Origin: Terebella lapidaria
Taxonomy: Eukaryota > Annelida > Polychaeta > Terebellida > Terebellidae
Assembly: GCA_949152475.1 (NCBI GenBank)
Contig: OX424569.1
Coordinates: forward strand, 28,069,950 to 28,133,949
Direction of reading: 5' to 3'
Length of the DNA: 64,000 nt
Part shown: positions 11,761 through 21,964 of the stretch, piece after piece
Layout of the letters: each line of letters begins with the position of its first letter
How positions within the stretch are numbered: the first letter of the stretch is position 1
Made by a program: the position numbers and the translations under genes
Notes under the pieces: generated by a model
Told to the model about the DNA's origin: nothing
Seen by the model: the letters and a program-made list of their open reading frames with translations, nothing else
The model's database searches: none

Positions 11761-13654
11761 TTCTGGGTTTTTCTATTCCAGAATTATCACCAGTCCTTTC
11801 CTCTTACCCTTCCCTATCCTAAACAATATTTATGAGAAATGGTTAGGAAACCAAGAATTCTTCACAAGCACTCCACCTGGTTAACCCAACCCCTTTTTCA
11901 ATTTTTACAATATCTTTACGTAGCTTTACACTTATCTTCCACTCTCATACACAAATCTAAATTTGTTCCTCAATACCTTTAAATTACATTATAAAAACTT
12001 ACATTCCTCTTTTATCTCTACCTTACTAATTTCCAAACTCATCCTATTACTGAGTGTCGTCTGGCACTTGTTGCAATATTCAATATCAATATTCCACATA
12101 TCATAATCCTATGTCAACATTTTTCATCAATTAATTATAGTCTACCTTTATGTAAGTGTGTTTAAATTATAACTCTAGCTCCAGAATATTAAAAAATTTT
12201 GATGTCGACCTTTTAACCCATCGTTCTACATCAAGTCTTATTTCTTTAACATTTTTCCCTAAAATTAGTGGCCTTTTCATAGTATACCATAAACATTTTC
12301 ACTGCATATATATGATTAGTGAGCTCCCAGAGATCTAGGAGCATGGATTTCCATCTTCTCTATGTTCAAGGGTCGTCCAATCTATCTTTCCCTTTACTAC
12401 TAGTAATTTATTTGCTTCATCCCATCCCATTTGCTTCGTTTCTATGATTAATCAACAAAGTCGTGGCCAATAAGACTTCCACTTCCAATTTCCAAATGTT
12501 CCTCCTCCAAAATACAACTATTATGTTTTTGGCACTTTCCCCGTTGTCGATTATATTTCATACAATTCACAATTCAGTCCAAACATTCTGGTACTAAGGG
12601 TATCACCATTACATTTCGGCTTCGTTTTCAGGTTTCACCCCTTTCTCGTTTGACAGATCCTCGTCCAACAAACTTCACTGACCCAGTATCTTATCCATTC
12701 ACATTCTTCATCGGAACCAGTATCATTTCCGGTGTTACGGTCACTATATGTTAATCCAGAGTTTTCATCAATCGCCGTTGGATTTTTACTCTTGTCATTC
12801 TCATCCTTCGTAATCAATTCGGGTCAAACTAGTAACAGTCAGTCTCACCATTACAGGCATGTTGATTCTAGAATATTCTGATCATTTTCTACCCAACACC
12901 TTACCTCTGTTACTTTAATTACATTGTTCTTTGTCAAGACCTACTGTCTATCTATTCTCATCTACTTTTTTCTTCACATCATTTAATGGTCAATTTTTGT
13001 TCATTCCCAACTCCCTCCGTCGTTGTTCATTTATATCGGGGTTTCATTCGGGTCTTATGTTTTACTCCTAAGCCGAGACGGATAAAATCAGTAACTGTCT
13101 TACTTGCTTATATCCCACAATTATAGTTTAAGGGTCGTAGTTGTCGTCCTAGGTTTTTCTTTTTCGTGGTAAATGTATGTCCTCTGAACGGATGCTTTAC
13201 TTTCTTGGATCCGGCTGGGTCGGTTTTGGCTGTCACCATTCCCAGTTCCTGTGAATGCTTTGTGGCGCGTGTCAGCCTTAGGTTCTGATTTTTGTCGTTC
13301 ATATTTGTGTTATTTACCCACATATCATGGTAATTGTTAGTCATAACCCATTTCCAATAATTATGTCTTATTTCTCATTGTAACTCATTTTATTGTAACT
13401 ACCTCAACTTCATTATGTTTGTATATTATAATTTAAATAATTATATTTTTAAATAAACCAAGGTTAAATCCCAGTCGGTTAGTTACTTTATAACAGCAAC
13501 ACACACAAATATATTTTGGGCGGTGTATATTATTCAGGACGAAATCCTTTCCACAGGCTATTACTAACCTATGCATTTAACATTATATGGTCATATACAC
13601 CAATAAATCTTGTATAGTGTGTCGTGGCATATACCTTTAAGTTTCACATTGTTC
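11761..13654. other. AT- and pyrimidine-rich stretch without a clear gene
   Basis: Two minus-strand open frames (12635-12817, 60 codons, acidic; 13108-13344, 78 codons, basic) look protein-like in composition but match no family and are not joined by obvious splice sites. Nothing else was seen. Confidence 0.4.
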
Positions 13655-13810
13655 TCTTTCTCTCTCATCACATGTAATTAAGTTTGGAGTTTCACTCACC
13701 ATAACGAACACAAGTTATCTCAAGACAGTTGAAACAAGATGATCTTTGGTCGAAAAAAAACCTATAGTAAAATCTACGGTGACTTAGATTCGTCATAACG
13801 CGCACTTCTG
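13655..13810 (+). repeat. Dispersed repeat, first copy
   Basis: Shares long blocks with 20275-20530 in the same orientation: GTAATTAAGTTTGGAGTT, AACACAAGTTATCTC and CAGTTGAAACAAGATGATC. The second copy has about 85 extra bases in the middle. Function unknown; no open frame is shared. Confidence 0.7.
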
Positions 13811-15253
13811 AACGATACATGAAAGTATTTTGATTGGCTTTTTTATAATTTAGAAAAAAGACCTTTCATAAATCAACCAAGTTGAATCAATGAAACACTT
13901 GAATATCATGAATACCGAATATTGGGTATGCGGTGCACCCAAGGGGAGACTTCTTAAACACTTTCTGAGAAACCCATGGGAAAATGCTCTCGAAGTTATG
14001 TAATTAAGTCAGCTTTATGTATCACGGTATTTTATCGTCTTACGTTTATTTATTTCAGATAATTATTATATTCTGACGAATATTCTCATGCCGAGAACTT
14101 TGCTTTGTACTGTTGAACCCCTTTCATGTTCATCTGTCTCTTTGTTCCGAGAATAACTTGCATGAACGTATTCTGTTGATCATGTCCTATATAACTCCTC
14201 ATTTCAGTAAGCTTTCTCTGAGAAGTTGCCGATGTTGTGTCGGAGATAAACACAGATAGATAAAGCGTAAAACTTGGTAGACCATGGTACAAGTGGACAC
14301 GATATATTCACAAGGTGAATGATTATGTAACCATATGTTATATACAGTATTACACACACTCATGTGTGATGAGTTCTTCAGGGCTCTGTCACCCCTTTTT
14401 GGCGTATAGTGTACGATAGTGTTGGGTGGAATGATACTCCATTGCTCGACAAAATATCCTTTATTGAGGGGACTGGCACGATCACGGTCACAATACAGGC
14501 ACGCCTCTTCTACTAGTCCGACTGATTAATTCCCCTAGTCCGTGATATAGATGACTTCTTTTATAGGGTCCTTGATTTACTGTAGTTGTATTTTATCCGA
14601 ACTAAATGGTCCAAGAATATTCTACACATCCAGGAAATGGCCTTGCAGTGAAAATTGACATGCATCGTTGAAGGAAAAATTCACTATACATTATCTCATC
14701 ATGTACAGTTATTGAATTACGTTATATAAATAACGTTTCTGGCACCATTGCATGCTGTACTAGCTTTATAATGTTCCTTGATGTATTTACAACGTACGAA
14801 ATAAACACATATTACTGTAGTTAACAGCTGGTCATATTTATCGAGACTTCGAGATAAATATACATACATATTGAAATTGCACTACTAGTTCTCTTTAGTT
14901 TTGTATTCGTGTGATAATTAATTCGTATGATATGTGACACGCGTACTGCTCATCTTTTAAATGGTTAAGCTGCATTCGGTTCACATTTGTGCTACATCGC
15001 GATTTGATTCCCTATAAGGTTACCGCCCCTTTGCTCCGATAACCTGTTGCTGTGGCGTAGCATTATGCGGGGGTATATGGATTATAGTAATATTTTGAAA
15101 AGTCATCCCATCATTGTATATTGATAGAATAAATATATGCCTATGGCCCAGCCAATGTCTTCCATCTACATAAGTAATAAATGTTTTCGACGAACATTCC
15201 CAATGTATGCAGCAATACTAATGAAGAAACAACATCCCGATTGCGGAGGTCCA
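13811..15253. other. No gene seen; 3' flank of 7TM gene 2 at the end
   Basis: Non-coding by eye apart from about 15110-15253, which matches the 3' flank of 7TM gene 1. Confidence 0.5.
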
Positions 15254-16390
15254 TCACACCTTGTTCTGATCAATCTCCTGTGAGCTGGCCTCGTGTAATG
15301 GCAAGCACGCGTGCATAACGTACGTCCAGAAGCAGTTACTAATACTGTATAGCCAGAGGATTGTGAAGCTCGGATAATAGGGCTCGATGCCTAGGTGGAG
15401 CTGCAGTAGACAGATGAACACTGGGATCCCAACAGAGTAGATGTTGTAAACGTGCAATATGCACTTGGCTGTGGATAGATCTGGGAGAGTCGGGGTCCTT
15501 GGTGGGCTGTCGGCGTTCGCCGTTGGCGACATGATGGTTCCTTCTATGTGTAGGGTTTTGAGAAGCTGTCGCGTAGAATGAGAGGCGAGTCCAGTTGTCT
15601 CTACTCGGTGATCCTGGGAGACTTCAACATCCGACTTTCTGTGCTCTTGGAAATTCCTTTGCAATTGTGCACATACTCGTCGAATGAACAAAACCGATAA
15701 CTGTATGCTGCTAAGTGAGAGGAACACTGAGAAAGAGATTGTCACTCTCATAAATGTTGACAATATTTGGCGCTTGAAGTGTTTGTTTTCTTCGTCATCA
15801 CTCGAGTCTCTGTAGCTCTGCAGGTAAGAAAATCCAAGGTAGACGGCAAATGCAGTGAAGACGACCAGAATAAGGTCAGTGAAACGTTCGAGACAGTTAC
15901 CGTTTAGGACACGTCTCATTCCTTCGCTAGTTTTTGGCCAGGAAACATCTGCCGTACCAGGCATCCGGTCTTCACTGGCACAGTCCTGGCTCCTAGACGT
16001 AGTAGTACACGGTTCGACCCTGATCCACGTCCGGAGTAGGCGTCTGTGTCTGATCCGGGCCATTAATCCAGAGCAGCCAATGACAATCGTCCAGCAGATG
16101 GCGTTGAGGATTGTTAGACCAGGTGTGACGTAGTGCTCGTCTCGCAATAGTTGCCAGGAGAGTACACCGATGATTGTAGCCATGGCAACGTCGCTGACGT
16201 GCATACCAGCACAGAGAACGCGGAGAAGGGATACCGATACCAGCTGTACGTCGTTTACACCCACAAAGCACTGGACACGGACTTGTTCCAAGTTGATCCT
16301 CGCCACTGACACCAACCTGACGGCTATGAACAGCTCGACCGCCACCACCAGGCAGCTGGCGGCCGCCAGACCAAAGACTATCTGGTTCAT
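15254..16390 (-). CDS. Unassigned seven-transmembrane protein, paralogue 2
   Basis: A 378-residue protein from the Met of MNQIVFG, chosen because it aligns with the start of paralogue 1. It has the same seven hydrophobic segments, the same hydrophilic loop before the sixth (SPTANADSPPRTPTL matches SPTADADSPPRTLTL) and the same final helix (WLYSISNCFWTYVMHAC). It carries a longer loop of about 25 extra residues, Ser/Asp-rich, after the third segment. The region just upstream is one base out of frame relative to gene 1: the open frame there reads SWRLFWRGW where gene 1 reads ELEVVLARFG. That supports the internal Met as the working start, or implies a damaged N-terminus. Probably an integral plasma-membrane receptor; ligand and coupling unknown. 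Confidence 0.7.
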   Translation of the reverse strand: MNQIVFGLAAASCLVVAVELFIAVRLVSVARINLEQVRVQCFVGVNDVQLVSVSLLRVLCAGMHVSDVAMATIIGVLSWQLLRDEHYVTPGLTILNAICWTIVIGCSGLMARIRHRRLLRTWIRVEPCTTTSRSQDCASEDRMPGTADVSWPKTSEGMRRVLNGNCLERFTDLILVVFTAFAVYLGFSYLQSYRDSSDDEENKHFKRQILSTFMRVTISFSVFLSLSSIQLSVLFIRRVCAQLQRNFQEHRKSDVEVSQDHRVETTGLASHSTRQLLKTLHIEGTIMSPTANADSPPRTPTLPDLSTAKCILHVYNIYSVGIPVFICLLQLHLGIEPYYPSFTILWLYSISNCFWTYVMHACLPLHEASSQEIDQNKV

Positions 16391-16460
16391 CTCGACTTGT
16401 GGTGTGTGCAGCCAACCTCGCCAAAACAACCTCCAACTCAACCTGGAAAGCAGGTCAAAT

Positions 16461-16732
16461 CATCCCATCATATTGTAAACATTGTTGCTCCTGCCTGAGG
16501 GACCGGACACATTCAAACAAGGAATAAAAGTACGCCGGCAATTCCAAAAGCGAATGAAAACATGGCCGTGGTACATAAAGCATGTTATTCATATCATCCC
16601 ATCATATTGTAAACATTGTTGCTCCTGCCTGAGGGACCGGACACATTCAAACAAGGAATAAAAGTACGCCGGCAATTCCAAAAGCGAATGAAAACATGGC
16701 CGTGGTACATAAAGCATGTTATTCATCAGCAG
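16461..16732 (+). repeat. Perfect 134-bp tandem duplication
   Basis: The block from CATCCCATCATATTG through GCATGTTATTCAT appears at 16461 and again at 16595. I see no mismatch between the copies. It lies in the intron or 5' flank of 7TM gene 2, just beyond the conserved splice acceptor. Gene 1 has a single diverged version at about 2455-2600. Either very recent or an assembly artefact. Confidence 0.85.
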
Positions 16733-16891
16733 TCGGTAATATACAAAATGATTTCCGGTGGATTGAATGGCATGTTTTCAGTGGAAGAGTAGTATGAGGG
16801 GGTAAGTAAATCCTGTATCTATAACAAAACTCAATAATCAAGAAACTGAATCATATTAGTTCAGTTCGAGGACTGATCAATCAAAACTCAC

Positions 16892-16996
16892 CAATGCAGT
16901 CAATTCAGGCACGAGTTCGAGTACCAGCCGAAGGTTGAGAAACTTTATTCTCTTGACTAACACGTCTGAGCTCCAGACGGGGTATGCTGCCAAAGC
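16892..16996 (-). other. Candidate upstream coding exon of 7TM gene 2
   Basis: On the minus strand this 105-base segment sits between CATTTTCAG and GTGAGT. It is open in phase 0 (ALAAYPVWSSDVL... to ...LVPELTAL) and continues an open frame from an ATG at 17074. The corresponding segment of gene 1 has the same splice sites but is interrupted. Joined to the next exon in phase 0 it would read VELEVVLAR, matching gene 1's DELEVVLAR, before running out of frame with the membrane domain. So it may be an ancestral coding exon whose link to the main exon is now broken. Confidence 0.4.
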
Positions 16997-17074
16997 CTGA
17001 AAATGGACGGACAACTGGGTTACAGGCGAATGCGAGTCCAACTCGATATACTTCGCGCTTAGCATGAGAGGCAA

Positions 17075-17638
17075 TAAAATCGATGCTGAACTAAATCAAC
17101 TAAAGCATTTTAAATTATTTGTTAAATAGGACCCGTGCGATTTTCCAGTCCATACTCGCACATCTATGTAAGACTTCAAGGCATGATAATATACACGCAA
17201 CACTAACGTCTGAACGGGGAACGTTATAGATTTATGGAGGCCAGCCTTGTTGGATGTCTGCTCGCCTGTATGTCATGGATGGCCGGAGCCTTGAGTGATT
17301 CACCAACGTGTCTCGTTCTATGTCGATGTCCATTTTCATTACATAAATACGTTGCTCCCTGTAAGATAAATACACTCGGCTCTTTCATTTCACAAGTTTT
17401 AGTGGCTTTTGTTGGTACGTTTAATAAAAAGACATTCTAAACAATATAAAGCGTGTTCGCGTGTTGATCAGTGAATGAGGCGTGAATGGGACGCATGATA
17501 CTGCTATGAAATAAATGGCCTGAATGACATGATTTCTTATCAGTTAATATTCTACAGTAACTATAAACTTGTTAGTTATGTCATAACTTCGGTTTAATAT
17601 AGCGATGATTGGTGATAACTCATAAATTAAAGCGTAGT
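17075..17638. other. No gene seen; 5' flank of 7TM gene 2
   Basis: About 17085-17225 aligns with the flank of gene 1 at about 3100-3240. A 68-codon frame at 17234-17440 begins with a hydrophobic, signal-like stretch (MEASLVGCLLACMSWMAGA), but no further evidence supports it. Confidence 0.4.
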
Positions 17639-19260
17639 TAGGGCATTTCGGCCCGAAATGCCCTTATGGTTTTGTCTGGTTTTTTTTTTTTTTTCTTCTT
17701 CTTTTTTTTTTACTTTCCGCCGTTTTGGTTTCCGATCAATAACTTGGGAACGCCTGAACGGATCTTGTCCAAATTTACACCACTGGTCAGAAATATTACA
17801 TGGAAGACCCCTATTGTTTTGGAGGCGGCTCCGGGGTCCGTGAGGTCCATGAGGATGAAATCAAGGTTGATTTTGAGACTTGGTTTCCGATCGATAACTC
17901 AAAAAGTATTCATGCAATGGCAAGTATTCTCTGCATGGGAGTTCATATACCACCAAGGAAGAACCCTATTGATTTTGGGATCACTCCGTCAAACGACCTT
18001 TGACCTAGAGCTCGGAAGAATTTTTGCTGATTCATCCTTGAGGCTTTCATGCATATCTCGGAAACGGTGCGTCGTAGAGCGAAACGGAGCTCAATTTCAG
18101 CCTCCTGGCACTAGACAAACTAGTCTAGGGGGTATCTTGGGTCGAAACAACCCCTGGTGTCGGATTTTTTTTTTCGCCGACTCGGCACTTCCTGTTTGGC
18201 CGTATCTCGGAAACGGTATGTCGTAGAGCGAAACGGAGCTCAATTTCGGCCTTCTGGCACTAAACAAACTAGTCTAGTGTGTATCTTCGGTCGAGACGTC
18301 CCCTGGTGTCGAATTTTTTTTTCGCCGACTCGGCACTTCCTGTTTGGCCGTATCTCGGAAACGGTGCGTCGTAGAGTGAAACGGAGCTCAATTTCGGCCT
18401 CCTGGCACTAGACAAACTAGTCTAGTGTGTATCTTGGGTCGAAACGACCCCTGGTGTCGAATTTTTCTTTTGCCGACTCGGCACTTCCTGTTTGGCCGTA
18501 TCTCGGAAACGGTACGTCGTAGAGCGAAACGGAGCTCAATTTCGGCCTCCTGGCAGTAGACAAACTAGTCTAGGGGGTATCTTGGGTCGAAACGACCCCT
18601 GGTGTCGGATTTTTTTTTTCGCCGACTCGGCACTTCCTGTTTGGCCGTATCTCGGAAAGGGTGCGTCGTAGAGCGAAACGGAGCTCAATTTCGGCCTTCT
18701 GGCACTAGACAAACTAGTCTAGTGTGTATCTTCGGTCGAGACGACCCCTGGTGTCGAATTTTTTTTCGCCGACTCGGCACTTCCTGTTTGGCCGTATCTC
18801 GGAAACGGTGCGTCGTAGAACGAAACGGAGCTCAATTTCGGCCTCCTGGCACTAGACGAACTAGGCTAGTGGGTATTTTGGGTCGAGACGACCCCTAGTG
18901 TCGAATTTATTTTCGCCGACTCCGCACTTCCTGTTTGGCCGTATCTCGAAAATGGTGCGTCGTAGAGCGAAACGGAGCTCAATTCCGGCCTTCTGGCACT
19001 AGACTAACTAGTCTAGAGGGTACCTTGCATCGAGACGACTTCTGGTGTAGAATTTTTTTTTGCCGACTCAGCACTTCCTGTTTGCCATATCTCAGAAATG
19101 GTCCGTCGTAGAGCGAAACGCAAAGATGCCTAAGGACGGGGTATGTCACTTAAACTTTGACCACGGACAGATTCAGAGTCATTATGGTTCTAGACGCGGT
19201 CTCTTAGGTATATGTTAGGTAGGAATAGAACTCACACGAAATGCCCCAAGGCATCTTCAG
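17639..19260. mobile_element. Long non-coding element with internal 148-bp minisatellite
   Basis: It starts at a near-perfect palindrome (GGGCATTTCGGCCCGAAATG, about 17641-17663) and appears to end near 19236-19250 (CGAAATGCCCC). It has no usable reading frame: several open frames exist but are repeat translations. The central part is the tandem array listed separately. Its start, its end in the same motif, and its plain non-coding interior suggest a non-autonomous transposon. The right border is uncertain. Confidence 0.5.
18055..19115 (+). repeat. Tandem array, unit about 148 bp, seven to eight copies
   Basis: Units contain CTCAATTTCGGCCTCCTGGC, CTAGACAAACTAGTCTAG (a dyad), CGCCGACTCGGCACTTCCTG and TATCTCGGAAACGGTGCGTC. 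Spacings between successive CTCAATTTC starts are about 143-151 bp. The length differences are largely in a T-run. Units at the right end are more diverged. Confidence 0.9.
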
Positions 19261-20274
19261 GCCTTGACGTCTAGTTATTCTATAGAAGTTGGTGATCACA
19301 AGCCCTACCACAATTGGTGACAAGCTGAGCCCCTGTATTGTGGTCACGACCGTAATGATGTTTTGGGCATTTTTGAGAAAGTTCTATTAAACTGAGCCGT
19401 GCTGGTCAGTCCACTCTGTCCCAGTGCAGCCCTGAATTTGGCTATCGTCTTCTTATGTTAAATCTCCATAAGAAAATAGAAACATTGACTTTGTTCCAAG
19501 AGTGTTGGTATTGAAAATATTCGACCCGCCAAGTCAGTTTGGTTTTGACCCCGTTCCCACTTCAAATTCTGTTTGAGAGCACAGCTTCTCTCATTTTCCT
19601 CGGTATGATCCAATACATTGGCGAAAATACTAAATGAACGGAAATTAGTAATCAGTCACCCGGTTCTGAGGGTACATGCCTCAGAATCGGCGTATATCAT
19701 CTGATCATGAGGCAATACTAACCAAATCTGAGGCATTATTCACAAGATGGAGGATCGATGAGTGACCATGTTGGGGCATTTTTCGTGACCGACGTGTGGA
19801 CAGAAACGAAAAATGATATACCATAAATTTTCTAAAAGTTGTAACCATTGAAACCTTTTGCAACCGACGGAATAAAAACGGAAATTTCCGTCCGTATTAT
19901 GCCCCAAGACCGTCAATTGACCAATTGTGACTATAGGCCAAGCTTCTAGTATATTTCAAATTGCACATAACATATATGTTATTGTTTGAAAATTTCGATA
20001 ATTGCAAGAAAACCAATCGGCCGATTCTGTAACAGTTTGTGTAGTGTATTTCCTCAGGGATAATTTGCATTCTGTAGTTAACACACCTAATGCATCATGG
20101 TATTTATTGTGTATTGGTAAGAACTACAATAATATGTACATATCTACTGTAATCTTTGATACCTGATACAAAATGTCACAGACGGCAGAAACTACAAAAA
20201 TTCACAGACGATAATCGGCTACTTGTGCACATTACATTGTTCTTTATTTACAAATGATCGCGAACCGATGTATC
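19261..20274. other. No gene seen
   Basis: No open frame or repeat of note. Confidence 0.5.
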
Positions 20275-20530
20275 GTAGTTTTCCCTCTGTCATCACTTGT
20301 AATTAAGTTTGGAGTTCACTCGCCACAAAAAAAAATGTATTAAACGGAAATGGGTTGTTACTGACACTACTGGTAATATAGTCATCAGATAAGTAAACAG
20401 TGCGAAGAGAACACAAGTTATCTCGAAACAGTTGAAACAAGATGATCTTTGCTCCAAAAAAAATCTTCTTGTCGAAATCCATGGAGAAAAAATATACAGT
20501 GGCTAGTGGCTCAGATTCGCCATCGAGTTT
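20275..20530 (+). repeat. Dispersed repeat, second copy
   Basis: Direct repeat of 13655-13810 with an extra internal segment (about 20325-20410). Shared blocks are listed with the first copy. Confidence 0.7.
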
Positions 20531-20589
20531 AGTTTACATTAATTTCTTCGGTGACAACATGTTCATACATGTCAAACGTTGTTCACGTA

Positions 20590-20800
20590 CATGTATGTGA
20601 GAATACTTTTCACTCCAGTCAGACCTTTTTCAGCAAGATGGAACATTTTCAACCCGATCAAAACCTTTTCCCCTCGGTGCAAACCTTTTTACACAGGTGA
20701 AACTGACCTTTTCTGGTCAGTTAAAACCCGTCCATCTTGTTGAGATTGAAAATGTTTTCACCGAAGTGAGTGTTCAACTAGGGTGAAAAAATTACTACCG
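20590..20800. repeat. Imperfect inverted repeat
   Basis: ACTTTTCACT...CAGCAAGATGGAACATTTTCAA near the left end pairs imperfectly with TCCATCTTGTTGAGATTGAAAATGTTTTCACC near the right. The middle holds repeated AACCTTTT motifs. Possibly an old hairpin element. Confidence 0.35.
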
Positions 20801-21700
20801 GAATAAGACGGTTTTGTCATCAACGAGAGAGAAACTGTAATCGTGTGTAAATTATACGTGATGGCGAATATATGTCACCGTAAAAAAGAACGACGGAAAA
20901 GACACAATTGCCGAACAAAGCTACTTCATGTATATCATCTCTCCAGCTACGGGTCAAGTGGTATTTGCATTGATTGCACACTTGAGTGCGTTGATAACAT
21001 TTCTCTCATGAGGTTCATAATCAGTGCGCTTATATTGTTCCGCATCATGTTTTATTTTAGCCCCCACTTGCCTCACAAGTATGAGGACCCGCCGGGACAT
21101 TCTAGTGTTAGCGGATTAATGCAGTAAGTGATGACAGGGTGTCACAAAAGGGAATATTAAGTCTGGAGAGTTGGCTCTGATTAATTCTCTCAAAGGAGAG
21201 AAGCCAGGTTATGAATTGGTCTTTCAGATCGTTGTGTGTAACTAGTTGTTTTGCTAATAGTGATGATGAAAGGACATGAAACTGATAAAGTCATGTTGAT
21301 TTTCATGCTGACTTATATACACTATACTCTGCCATATTTGCCACACCCAGTACTTGTGTAAACTTATCAAGACCTCCAAATTTTCTAGAGCTTACACTTG
21401 AGTCCATGACTTGTTTTATCGCTGCCTCGTGATCATATCATATTAAGGCCATGTGTGTTCATATAACATAGTGCACGTGTCCAGAATGCAACTGGTGAAC
21501 CGCGTGACAAACTAAAGTACCTGTATTTGATAAATAGTGCGTGTTATCATACACAGATTGGCTTACGTCGGCTACAGTCCCGGAGGTGAAATGACAAATG
21601 TGTTAATCACAAGTATGTGGTGTTTACGAACACTCAGCTGGTATGCATAGCTATAATTATCGCTACTTGGACAAGGAAGTATATACAGTAAAAGTCGTAT
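20801..21700. other. No gene seen; upstream region of the NHL gene
   Basis: A 94-codon frame at 20843-21127 has a basic, Cys-containing start but no recognised family. The NHL promoter should lie toward the right end; no core promoter element is clear. Confidence 0.4.
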
Positions 21701-21755
21701 AAAATCTTGACCGAGAAGACAGAGTCACCTTGGTATTACTTGATCAGCACGTACG

Positions 21756-21935
21756 GTGAGTCACTTTTGCAGCTTAAAGATGTGGACAGTGTCAAGTTAT
21801 TAGTTTTCTGACAAAATGTGGATACACATTTGCAACAAAATGGAATGAGTGACATCCCAGCGTCCATGCATAGTTGATTGTAAGATGCTAGAATGATATG
21901 AATTCACATTGCATTTGCATTAATTCTAACCATAG
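21756..21935 (+). other. Probable 5'-UTR intron of the NHL gene
   Basis: A strong donor (GTACG followed by GTGAGT) at 21756 pairs with an acceptor ending CTAACCATAG at 21935, 29 bases before the start codon. This would make the coding sequence a single exon with a separate leader exon ending at 21755. Confidence 0.4.
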
Positions 21936-21964
21936 ATTGACGGCAACGTTATTCTGGCCTCAAA

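Noticed and set aside
15993-16436. 147-codon frame overlapping 7TM gene 2
   Set aside because: Only its first 20 or so codons match gene 1's upstream coding frame; the rest is an out-of-frame reading of the membrane domain.
17666-18898. Open frames of 84-186 codons in the 148-bp array
   Set aside because: Repetitive translations of the minisatellite; unit length is not constant in frame.
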